Shown here in pieces: positions 1 to 6,557 of a DNA stretch of 8,264 nucleotides (its first letter is position 1; each line of letters begins with the position of its first letter). The DNA is taken from positions 1 through 8,264 of the forward strand of contig CAYMOV010000102.1 in NCBI GenBank assembly GCA_964392085.1, written 5' to 3'. Position numbers and translations under genes: made by a program. Under the pieces are notes generated by a model. It was not told where the DNA came from. It worked only from the letters and a program-made list of their open reading frames with translations, and ran no database searches. Source of the stretch: CAYMOV01 sp964392085 (GTDB taxonomy: Bacteria; Oederibacteriota; Muellerivitia; Muellerivitales; Muellerivitaceae).

Positions 1-659
<659 letters not shown>

Positions 660-670
660 CAGAACCGCCT

Positions 671-757
671 TTCACCACAGAGACACAGGGTCTCAGAGTT
701 TTTGGGATTTAGCCTTCAAGCCGTACCACTCAGTGTCTCTGTGACCCTGTGGTGGAA
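671..757. repeat. Imperfect inverted repeat with shuffled CACAGAGACAC / CACAGGGTC modules
   Basis: This fills almost the whole gap between the aminotransferase stop and serA. CACCACAG at 673-680 is the reverse complement of CTGTGGTG at 747-754. Inside these ends both arms, read inward, contain the words CACAGAGACAC and ACAGGGTC and end in a GAG-rich tail, but the two words come in opposite order, so the arms pair only partly. The centre (about 700-727) is unrelated AT-richer sequence. It resembles the widespread short intergenic repeats built on AGAGACACAG words found in many bacterial genomes; that assignment is from memory of such families. As RNA it could form a hairpin between the two cistrons, affecting mRNA decay or partial termination. 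There is no U-tract, so a classical terminator is not supported. Confidence 0.7.
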
Positions 758-763
758 TTCGTT

Positions 764-1918
764 TTACAGGTTCTCGGCCAGCAGGACTTCCTGCGCGGCC
801 TTCACGCCGGCTCCCAGGGGCACCTTGGCGCCCAGCTTGGTGAGGACCATCTCCAGGCGCGCGATGGCCAGGAGGGTGTCGGAGCCGTCGGCGTAGCCCA
901 GGTGGCCCAGCCGGAAGATCTTGCCCTTGAGCTTGCCCTGGCCCCCGGCGATGGTGATGCCGTAGGTGTCGCGGAACATCTTGTTCACGTCCCCGCCGGA
1001 GACGCCCTCGGGCGACCAGACGGAGGTGATGGCGGGTGAGGGGGCCGTGGGGGCCAGGAGCTTGAGCCCCAAGGCCTGGGCCGCGGCGCGGGTGGCCTTG
1101 GCCAAGCCGGCGTGACGGGCCCAAACCTTCTCCATGCTTTCCTCGTGGATCTGGCGGAGCGCCAATTCCAACTGGATGACGAGGGAAACGGCCGGCGTGA
1201 ACGGCGTGTCCGGCATTTTCTCCTCGACCAACTTCTTCACGGCCTTGTCGTAGCTGAAGTAGAACTTGGGGTTCTTGGAAACCTTGGCCTTGTCCAGGGC
1301 GGCCTGGTTGGCGCAAACGAAGGCCAGCCCCGGAGGGATCATGAAACCCTTCTGGGAACCCGAGATCACCACATCCACGCCCCAGGCGTCGGTTTCGAAA
1401 GGGGCCGCGCCGAGGCCGGAGATGGCGTCCACCACGATCAAGGCGCCCGCCGCATGGGCAACCTTGGTCAGGGCTTGGATGTCGTTGATGACGCCCGTCG
1501 AGGTCTCATTCAGGGTGGTGTAGACCATCTTGATGTCGGGGTTGGCCTTGAGGCGCTTGGCGACCTCGGCCGGATCCACCGCGGTGCCCCACTCGACCTC
1601 GTAATACTCGACCACGAGGTTGTAGGCCTGGCCGATCTTGGCCCAACGCTCGCCGAAATTTCCGCAGGAAGCCACCAGGATCTTCTCGCCGGGGCTGGTG
1701 AGGTTGGAGATGGCCGATTCCATGGCGCCGGTGCCAACGGAGGCGAAGGTCATGACCGGGCTCTTGGTGCGGAAGAACTTCTGGAGGCCCTCATGGGCCG
1801 ACTTGAAGATGGCTTGGAAGCCGGGGGTCCGGTGGTGGATGATCGGTTGGGAGGCGACGGCCAGGACCTCAGGGGGGATGGGGGTGGGACCAGGCGCCAT
1901 TACGAAACGCTTCATCAT
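764..1918 (-). CDS. Class V PLP aminotransferase (serine-pyruvate / alanine-glyoxylate type), likely phosphoserine or serine transaminase
   Basis: This is a 384-residue, full-length fold-type I PLP enzyme of the class V alanine-glyoxylate/serine-pyruvate group. Key features are the N-terminal MAPGPTPIPPEV, HHRTPGF (28-34), the cofactor loop GTGAMESA (62-69), Asp164 in VVDAISG expected to contact the pyridine nitrogen, the Schiff-base Lys190 in SGSQKGF, and Arg336 in IFRLGHLG expected to bind the substrate carboxylate. The first of two tandem ATGs is chosen because GGAGG lies seven bases upstream. Its product sits immediately before serA, and a class V enzyme of this type is reported to make phosphoserine in Methanococcales. 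I therefore infer that it may convert phosphohydroxypyruvate to phosphoserine in place of a normal SerC. Glyoxylate or pyruvate as amino acceptor is the alternative. It is transcribed from the promoter at about 2047-2076 and preceded by two palindromic operators. Confidence is high for family and moderate for substrate. Confidence 0.92.
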   Translation of the reverse strand: MMKRFVMAPGPTPIPPEVLAVASQPIIHHRTPGFQAIFKSAHEGLQKFFRTKSPVMTFASVGTGAMESAISNLTSPGEKILVASCGNFGERWAKIGQAYNLVVEYYEVEWGTAVDPAEVAKRLKANPDIKMVYTTLNETSTGVINDIQALTKVAHAAGALIVVDAISGLGAAPFETDAWGVDVVISGSQKGFMIPPGLAFVCANQAALDKAKVSKNPKFYFSYDKAVKKLVEEKMPDTPFTPAVSLVIQLELALRQIHEESMEKVWARHAGLAKATRAAAQALGLKLLAPTAPSPAITSVWSPEGVSGGDVNKMFRDTYGITIAGGQGKLKGKIFRLGHLGYADGSDTLLAIARLEMVLTKLGAKVPLGAGVKAAQEVLLAENL

Positions 1919-1921
1919 GGG

Positions 1922-1936
1922 AAAACCTCCGGTTTT
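1922..1936 (-). promoter_or_regulatory. Shine-Dalgarno of the aminotransferase inside a small inverted repeat
   Basis: On the minus strand AAAACC (1936-1931) and GGTTTT (1927-1922) are perfect complements around a three-base GGA. The ribosome-binding site GGAGG (1930-1926) spans the loop and right arm and lies seven bases before the ATG. The site decides for the upstream of the two tandem ATGs. The stem is short (six pairs, four of them A-T) with a tight loop, so it would only weakly mask the site; any regulatory role is speculative. Confidence 0.5.
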
Positions 1937-2007
1937 GTTGAGCTTTTAGAGGGCGGGGAGCGGTGAAAACGGTGTAGAAAGCCCTGTTTTTCTTTTGTTT
2001 TCGCGGT

Positions 2008-2050
2008 TTTTAGCCGACTTTGTGAAATATTTCACAAGGTGCGGCTAAAA
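2008..2050. repeat. Extended 43-bp imperfect palindrome around the proximal operator
   Basis: TTTTAGCCG (2008-2016) and its exact complement CGGCTAAAA (2042-2050) flank the TTGTGAA-N4-TTCACAA core. Between them the left side has A-C and the right side has one extra base, so the whole is nearly symmetric but not perfect. The right arm overlaps the predicted -10 box (2052-2047). The distal operator at 2084-2101 has no such arms. The extra symmetry could be a second, nested protein site or an RNA hairpin near the 5' end of the transcript. There is no following U-run in either direction, so I do not call it a terminator. Confidence 0.6.
2020..2037. promoter_or_regulatory. Proximal palindromic operator, Rex-type (TTGTGAA-N4-TTCACAA)
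   Basis: The sequence TTGTGAAATATTTCACAA is a perfect 7-4-7 palindrome. It equals the known consensus for the redox repressor Rex, which leaves DNA when NADH is high. It also fits the CRP-type pattern TGTGA-N6-TCACA. With the predicted start of transcription near 2040 it would cover about +4 to +21, a position where a bound protein blocks rather than activates. That placement favours a repressor such as Rex over a CRP-like activator. The regulator gene is not in the window. Confidence 0.72.
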
Positions 2051-2076
2051 TAGAGCCTGCGTCATATCGATGTCAA
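2047..2076 (-). promoter_or_regulatory. Sigma70-type promoter for the aminotransferase-serA operon
   Basis: On the minus strand a perfect -35 hexamer TTGACA (2076-2071) is followed by an 18-base spacer and TATTTT (2052-2047), which matches four of six -10 positions. This predicts transcription from about 2040, giving a leader of roughly 120 bases before the ATG at 1918. The leader begins with an A-rich, probably unstructured run (about 2010-1985). The promoter is bracketed by the two palindromes at 2084-2101 and 2020-2037, which is what makes it convincing. The start site itself is predicted, not seen. Confidence 0.65.
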
Positions 2077-2083
2077 GCCAACT

Positions 2084-2101
2084 TTGTGAAAAATTTCACA
2101 A
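2084..2101. promoter_or_regulatory. Distal palindromic operator, Rex-type (TTGTGAA-N4-TTCACAA)
   Basis: The sequence TTGTGAAAAATTTCACAA repeats the proximal operator except in the four central bases, and its symmetry extends one base pair at each side plus C/G ends (2082-2103, nine-base arms). It ends eight bases upstream of the TTGACA box. Its centre (2092.5) is 64 bp from that of the proximal site (2028.5), about 6.1 turns at 10.5 bp per turn, so both sites face the same side of the helix. It could serve cooperative or looping repression. A CRP-family reading remains possible. Confidence 0.72.
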
Positions 2102-2145
2102 AGCCCCTGCCAGACCTTCATAACCTTGAATCTTTTCCATTCCTA

Positions 2146-4305
2146 TCATTGTTGGGTCGATCCCGCTGGCTGGCCCCCCAACTTCAATAGGTTCTCCTGG
2201 GCGTTCGTCCAATTGGGGCGGCATTTCAGGGCCACCTCAAAAGCATGTCGGGCTTCCAGGGGCTTCCCCAAGGCGAAGAGTAGCCGTCCCTGATAGTTCA
2301 TGAGGTCGGCGCGGGGATTGCCCTGGACCGCTTGGAGTGCCCTGAGACCCTCGGTGAAGTCCCCTGCCGCGCATTCATGGACCATGCGGATCCTAGCCCA
2401 AAACGCCTCGAGGTCCTGATCCTTCGAGAAGAGAAACTTACACTCGTCCAACCGGGCGAGGATTTGGGTTTGGTCCAATGCGACTCCTCGGTCCACCGCG
2501 TCCCGGACCACCCTCTCCAAGCTTTGTTCGGCTTTGGCCCAACGAGCCAGGGTAGCCCGTTCCGCCGGCTTCACGGGAAAGAGGACAAGCCCCCATCCGC
2601 CATCCGGGTAATCCCCGCTCCTGGAGAGGTTGTGGAGTTCGGAACCCGGAAACCGCTGGGCGATCGCCGCTGCGTCGTGGATATTCCCAAAGACCGCCGC
2701 CCAAGAGGAGGGGGCCGCGCCACCATCCGATTGCCTTAAAGCGTTGAAGGGTTGGGTCGCTAAGGTCAGGGTCTGGTTGGTGGGGTCCGCGACAAGATCC
2801 AGGAAGATCAATCCCGGGCCCTCCGTCCGGCTTCGGGCTTTGAGGATTCGGTAGGCTTCTTCCCGCTCCGGCGATTGGTGCATGCTGGGCCTGGGCGTCA
2901 ACCGATTCCCCTCCCAACCAGCTCCCCGAAACGCGGAATTCAGGTCAATGCCACAAGAACCCATCAGGAGGACTGTCAGGATCGGGATGCCCCACCGCTT
3001 GGGAAGTCCCTTCTGGAGTTCCCAAAGGCCCACCGCCCCCAGGAGAACGGTCCAGGGCATGAAGTGGGCGATCCGCATCACCTCGAGGTTGTTCGTCAGT
3101 TCCCCCGGAAGGAGGAGCAAGGGCGCCAAGATCCAAAGCCCCATCGCGAACCGGTCGCGGCTCGCGCGTTTCAGCCAGGCCAGGTAACCGAGAAGGCAAA
3201 GGGATCCCACCAATGGGTTGAGGAGGCCCCCCCTGAGGGTCCCAAAATTGAAATCCTCCGCCGGGAAACCGATCCAAAGTTCCCGGAGATAATTACCCGA
3301 AAGCGGAATTCCCAACCCGGTTCCGGACCCGTTCCATAAATGATGGTAAGGCTGGGGAAGCCCCCCCTGGATCGCGTCCATGAGTAGCGGGACCGCTGGC
3401 AGGCAGAGCCAAAGGGCAAACCAGAGGATCTCATTCTTGTTTCGTTTGGCGAGGGGAATGGCTCCGACGAAGATCCCCAGGAAACCCAGCGCGAGGAGGG
3501 GCCAAGCGAGGTAACTGTAGAACCCCAGGCCGATCCATAAGCCCAGAAAGCCGCTCACCTTGACTCGATGGGGTGACTTGGGGCCCAGGTCGCGGTAAAC
3601 CCCGAATAGCCAAAGGAGCCAGGATACCCAAAGGACGAGCAGGACCCCCGCGACCGCGAAACTCCCGACCCAAAGGGGCCAAAAGCCGAAGGCCGCGAGG
3701 AAAACGCCGCCCAAAGCCGCTGAGGGGGAAAGCCAACGCCGGAGGGCCGCCACCAACCCGAGGAATCCCACGCCGGACAGGACCGCCGTATAGGTCCGTT
3801 CGGCTACGAGGGAGGCGCCAAAAAGGGAGAACCACAAACCCTGTCCCCAGGTGAACAGCCGGGGCTGGTGGGTGGCGCCTTCCACTAAGCCGCCCTCCCA
3901 ATGTTCCGCGAGGCGCTGGGCGAAGAATCCCCCGATGCCCTCGTCCAGGACGGGCCAATGGCCGGGAACCAGGGAAAGAAGCCAGCGGGCCAGGATCCCT
4001 CCCAGGATCGGGAGTAGCCAGATGTGAGGGATCCCCTGAGGAAGCGGCCCGGGGGTGCGGAACGGAGAGGTCCCGTCTTCGGGTTGGGATTTGTACCAGA
4101 GGATCGCGGGGATCAGGAGCGCCAGGGTTATCCAAAACCCGTTCGACAGGATCTGGGGCCAAGGACTCCTGGCCGCCAGCAGGATCAGGGTCCAGGTTAG
4201 GAAAACCACCCAAGACAAGGAAATACCTTGGAAAGTTTGCGGGGACTTGGATCTTATAGCCCTTTTTGAGGAATTCGCCACCAAGCCCCCCGAGTTCAGC
4301 TTCAT
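2146..4305 (-). CDS. Polytopic membrane protein, probable GT-C (GT39/ArnT-like) glycosyltransferase with C-terminal TPR-like region
   Basis: This 719-residue protein has a hydrophobic first two-thirds with roughly eleven membrane segments (about 30-46, 55-70, 95-112, 158-190, 196-235, 252-283, 291-309, 362-377, 384-401, 414-429, 438-453). After the third segment comes a loop with WPVLDEG, in which Asp121-Glu122 resemble the acidic pair of GT-C enzymes using lipid-linked sugars. Downstream, HQPRLFTWGQGL (146-157) recalls the HPPL-type motif of ArnT/PMT relatives. From about 455 it is soluble, and residues 645-710 (NYQGRLLFALGK, ARHAFEVALKCRPN) look like one or two TPR repeats. I infer transfer of a sugar to a lipid, protein or polysaccharide on the outer face of the inner membrane; the acceptor is unknown. 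The ATG directly abuts the stop of the PIN gene, with a weak ribosome site, suggesting coupled translation. GTG at codon 9, after a G-run, is an alternative start. Confidence 0.68.
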   Translation of the reverse strand: MKLNSGGLVANSSKRAIRSKSPQTFQGISLSWVVFLTWTLILLAARSPWPQILSNGFWITLALLIPAILWYKSQPEDGTSPFRTPGPLPQGIPHIWLLPILGGILARWLLSLVPGHWPVLDEGIGGFFAQRLAEHWEGGLVEGATHQPRLFTWGQGLWFSLFGASLVAERTYTAVLSGVGFLGLVAALRRWLSPSAALGGVFLAAFGFWPLWVGSFAVAGVLLVLWVSWLLWLFGVYRDLGPKSPHRVKVSGFLGLWIGLGFYSYLAWPLLALGFLGIFVGAIPLAKRNKNEILWFALWLCLPAVPLLMDAIQGGLPQPYHHLWNGSGTGLGIPLSGNYLRELWIGFPAEDFNFGTLRGGLLNPLVGSLCLLGYLAWLKRASRDRFAMGLWILAPLLLLPGELTNNLEVMRIAHFMPWTVLLGAVGLWELQKGLPKRWGIPILTVLLMGSCGIDLNSAFRGAGWEGNRLTPRPSMHQSPEREEAYRILKARSRTEGPGLIFLDLVADPTNQTLTLATQPFNALRQSDGGAAPSSWAAVFGNIHDAAAIAQRFPGSELHNLSRSGDYPDGGWGLVLFPVKPAERATLARWAKAEQSLERVVRDAVDRGVALDQTQILARLDECKFLFSKDQDLEAFWARIRMVHECAAGDFTEGLRALQAVQGNPRADLMNYQGRLLFALGKPLEARHAFEVALKCRPNWTNAQENLLKLGGQPAGSTQQ

Positions 4306-4755
4306 TCAATCCGTCGTCAATTTCAGCGGATTCATCACCTTTATAGGGGTTCCAGCCAATTTTCCCAATAGTTTTTGGTCCGCGGTGACCAGCGTGGCTT
4401 GGAGCTGTTCGGCCAAAACGACGTAAGTGGCGTCAAAAGCCGTGTTTTCCAAGTCCACCGCCGTTTTAAAACCTTTCAAGGACAAAGGTGGGGAGGGGAT
4501 GGTCCTGAACGGCCACGAGAATAGGCTCGAAAGCTGGGCTTCCGCCATTTTGGGGGACAAGCCCATCCGGCGGACATGTTTCCAAATGACATTGGAGCAC
4601 TCAGCATAAAAGAGATCTGGCACATAACTCGTGGGTTCACCGCTACGGAACGCGTTCCGTACCAGGTCCAGGGCCTTTTCAGCATCATCCCCAGGAACCA
4701 CGAGTTTGACACCAATGCTCGCATCCAGGATCCATCGGATAGGGGTTTCCCGCAC
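4306..4755 (-). CDS. PIN-domain ribonuclease, VapC-like toxin family
   Basis: This 149-residue protein has the PIN layout: Asp11 in WILDASIGVK, Glu52 in DLFYAECSNVIWK, Asp108 in AFDATYVVLAEQL and Asp126 in LVTADQKLL. These four acidic residues would bind the metal for RNA cleavage, so the active site looks intact. VapC-type toxins cut tRNA or rRNA and are held by a small antitoxin usually encoded just upstream. The start is GTG at 4755, preceded by a G-rich GGGGACCGGGA; the frame is closed by TGA at 4789-4791 and holds no other ATG, GTG or TTG start. The stop abuts the ATG of the membrane protein with no gap. G+C is low in places: three consecutive lines from 4321 have 25, 36 and 30 G+C out of 60, against 45 of 60 in cheB at 7081-7140, which suggests acquisition. 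No complete antitoxin is visible. A non-toxin PIN nuclease is the alternative. Confidence 0.85.
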   Translation of the reverse strand: MRETPIRWILDASIGVKLVVPGDDAEKALDLVRNAFRSGEPTSYVPDLFYAECSNVIWKHVRRMGLSPKMAEAQLSSLFSWPFRTIPSPPLSLKGFKTAVDLENTAFDATYVVLAEQLQATLVTADQKLLGKLAGTPIKVMNPLKLTTD

Positions 4756-4871
4756 CGGTCCCGGTCCCCACGTAATAGAGTGACGCGGTCAGAGCCCTTG
4801 GGGGCGCGTTTCATTTTGGAACGCCTACGGTCCTTATCTTGGAGGACCTTCTCCAGGTTATAGGTGTCCAC
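4756..4871 (-). other. Possible antitoxin start or remnant upstream of the PIN gene
   Basis: A minus-strand frame opens with GTG at 4871 and reads MDTYNLEKVLQDKDRRRSK, then KMKRAPKGSDRVTLLRG. The pattern YNLEKVLxDKxRRR followed by a basic helix resembles short proteins I recall upstream of toxin genes, but this is recognition by eye only. The frame has no stop before the PIN gene and runs on to 4476 inside it in another frame, giving 131 residues, of which the last two-thirds look like shadow translation. Either the antitoxin lost its end by frameshift or the resemblance is chance. There is no good ribosome site before the GTG. A second in-frame ATG lies at 4814. Confidence 0.25.
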
Positions 4872-4910
4872 TCGATCAGGAGATGAACCAATTCAAACAA
4901 CCGTTGAACC

Positions 4911-4935
4911 CCGCGCTTTCCGCGTCTCCGCGGTG
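4911..4935. repeat. GC-rich modular repeat with hairpin core after the kinase stop
   Basis: Two bases beyond the stop of the kinase, the minus strand reads CACCGCGGAGACGCGG followed by AAAGCGCGG. CCGCG (4933-4929) and CGCGG (4924-4920) pair around a GAGA loop. The word structure (CACC-GCGGAGACGCGG) parallels the CACCACAGAGACACAG words of the repeat at 671-757, so both may be members of one intergenic family. No U-run follows, so it is at best a 3'-end stabilising hairpin and not a clear terminator. Just beyond it (4893-4909) lies a weaker TTCAA/TTGAA inverted repeat. Confidence 0.5.
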
Positions 4936-4937
4936 GA

Positions 4938-6557
4938 TCAGGTTTTGCCGGGGTCTCGGGGAAGCGTCCAGTGGAAGACGGCGCCCTCCCCGACCTTGCC
5001 TTCGGCCCAGATCCTGCCTCCGTGTCGTTCCACGATCCGCCGGACCGAGGTGAGGCCGATGCCCGTGCCCGGGAACTCCGCCTCACTGTGGAGCCGTTTG
5101 AACGGCAGGAAAAGCCCCTCGACTTGGCCCATGTCGAAGCCCGCCCCATTATCCCGGATAAAGAAGGCGTCCTCGCCGCCCTGGAGGGACCGTCCGAATT
5201 CAACCCTGGCTCCGTCGCGATTGCGCGTGAACTTCCAGGCGTTTCCGATCAAATTCTCAAGGAGCGACCTCATGAGCCGGCAGTCGGCCCAGGCCCCCAT
5301 CCCTTCCAGGACGGTGAAGGCGACTTTACGGTCCGGTTCCGCCCGATGAAGGTCCGCCGCGACGGCTGCGGCCATCGCGCCGAGGTCCACCTGTTCGCGC
5401 TTCATTTCCGAACGTTCCAGCCGGGACACCTGGAGCAGCGCCTCGATGAGGCCATCCATCCGCGCGGACGCCTCCCGGATGCGCCGGAGGTGGTCCTTGC
5501 CTCTTTCGTCCAGCATCCCGCCGCAGTCCTCCAACAGGGCCTGGCTGAACCCGTTCAGGCTCCTCAAGGGGACCCGGAGGTCGTGGGAGACCGTGTAGTT
5601 GAAGGCCTCCAGTTCCTTGTTCTTCCGCTCGAGGTCGCGGGCGAACCCCGCTTTCGTCTCGGCCAGTTCCCGGGCGGCGCGCGCCTCGACGGCCTCCAGC
5701 TCCATTTGGATGACCTGCTCGCGGTACCGCTGATTCTCGTTCTCCGACTGCTGGCGGCGGATTTGGGCCCTGACCCGCGCTGAGACCACCTCGAAATCGC
5801 TCGATTTGGCGATGTAGTCGTCGGCCCCCGCGCCCAACCCCTCCACCACGGCTTCCCGTTCCTCCGCGGCCGTGAGCATGATCAGGGGAATGTCCCGAAG
5901 GCCCGGGGCCGCCTTGATCTTGCGGCACGTCTCCAGGCCCCCCAGGCCGGGCATCAGCACGTCCAGCAGGATGCAATCGGTCGTCTGCAGGGCCAGGAGT
6001 TCCAACGCTTCCTCGCCGGACCGGGCCAACATCACGACATAACCCTCCTCGCGCATGGCCTCGGCCAGCATCTGGAGGTAAGTGGGACTGTCGTCCACCG
6101 CCAGGATCTTCTTGGGATCCGCCGAACCGGCCTGGGTCGGACTCCCGTCGCGGCGGCCCGGGTGGATCAGGACCGTCCCGATCCCGGTTTTCTTCAGGTG
6201 CAGGAGCTGTTGGGTCCTCGCCAAGAGGTGCCCGAGGACATACGGCTTGGCGATGTATTCATCGGCCCCCATCCGGAGTCCCCGGACGCGGTCCCGGACC
6301 TCCGCGTCGACGGAAAGGATCATCACGGGAAGGCCGTGCCACTCCGACAACCTGATCCACTGGAGGAAGTCGACGCCGTCCCCGTCCGGAAGGAGGACGT
6401 CCAGGATGACGAGTGAGATGTCCCCGCTTAAGAACGCCGACCGGGCCTCCGCCAGGGTCGCGCAGGGTTTCGTCGAGTAGCCCGCTTCCTCAAAGGCCTG
6501 GGCCAGGTCCATGCGGACCGTGATGCTGTCGTCCACGATGAGGATGGTCGGGCTCAT
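4938..6557 (-). CDS. Hybrid response regulator / histidine kinase, REC-REC-HisKA-HATPase
   Basis: This is a soluble 539-residue protein without membrane segments or a recognisable sensor domain. Receiver 1 spans about 3-122, with Asp9-Asp10, phospho-acceptor Asp53, Ser82 and Lys104-Pro105. Receiver 2 spans about 149-268, with Asp155-Asp156, acceptor Asp199, Thr229 and Lys251, but Lys251 is followed by Ser rather than Pro. A charged coiled-coil-like linker (268-318) leads to the dimerisation helix with His325 in SHDLRVPL. The ATPase part has the N box ENLIGNAWKFT (434-444), DNGAGFD (469-475), PFKRLHSEAEFPGTG and GTGIGL (497-502), closest in style to phytochrome-type kinases. All catalytic motifs are intact. 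It overlaps cheB by ATGA and has a strong GGAGGA at 6567-6562. I infer that the CheA upstream phosphorylates one or both receivers, which then tune the kinase. Its own target is not in the window, and no output domain follows the kinase. Confidence 0.93.
   Translation of the reverse strand: MSPTILIVDDSITVRMDLAQAFEEAGYSTKPCATLAEARSAFLSGDISLVILDVLLPDGDGVDFLQWIRLSEWHGLPVMILSVDAEVRDRVRGLRMGADEYIAKPYVLGHLLARTQQLLHLKKTGIGTVLIHPGRRDGSPTQAGSADPKKILAVDDSPTYLQMLAEAMREEGYVVMLARSGEEALELLALQTTDCILLDVLMPGLGGLETCRKIKAAPGLRDIPLIMLTAAEEREAVVEGLGAGADDYIAKSSDFEVVSARVRAQIRRQQSENENQRYREQVIQMELEAVEARAARELAETKAGFARDLERKNKELEAFNYTVSHDLRVPLRSLNGFSQALLEDCGGMLDERGKDHLRRIREASARMDGLIEALLQVSRLERSEMKREQVDLGAMAAAVAADLHRAEPDRKVAFTVLEGMGAWADCRLMRSLLENLIGNAWKFTRNRDGARVEFGRSLQGGEDAFFIRDNGAGFDMGQVEGLFLPFKRLHSEAEFPGTGIGLTSVRRIVERHGGRIWAEGKVGEGAVFHWTLPRDPGKT

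Noticed and set aside
1112..1966. Long plus-strand open frame of 284 codons opposite the aminotransferase
   Set aside because: It is the antisense of a clear, motif-complete gene with strong GC bias at third positions; its translation is Gly/Asp/Leu-rich with no recognisable domain and it ends in the promoter leader.
2020..2101. The two palindromes as the start of a CRISPR array or an iteron origin
   Set aside because: There are only two copies, each a perfect dyad, arranged around a promoter with an unrelated spacer; no further copies are present in the window.
2082..2103. Distal palindrome as a terminator for the membrane-protein gene
   Set aside because: It is a nine-base-arm hairpin downstream of that stop codon, but no U-run follows it and a near-identical core recurs across the promoter, so an operator is the better reading.
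4857..4862. TATAAC as a -10 box for a PIN-gene promoter
   Set aside because: No acceptable -35 hexamer is found 16-19 bases upstream; the nearest TTG-containing word gives a spacer of about 23 bases.
4811..5203. Minus-strand open frame of 130 codons spanning the kinase end and the spacer, as an antitoxin
   Set aside because: Most of it lies in another frame of the kinase ATPase domain, and the product is Ser/Arg-rich shadow sequence.
4971..5783. Plus-strand open frame of 270 codons opposite the hybrid kinase
   Set aside because: It is the antisense of the conserved HisKA/HATPase region; GC-rich genes commonly leave such open frames and nothing in its product looks like a family.
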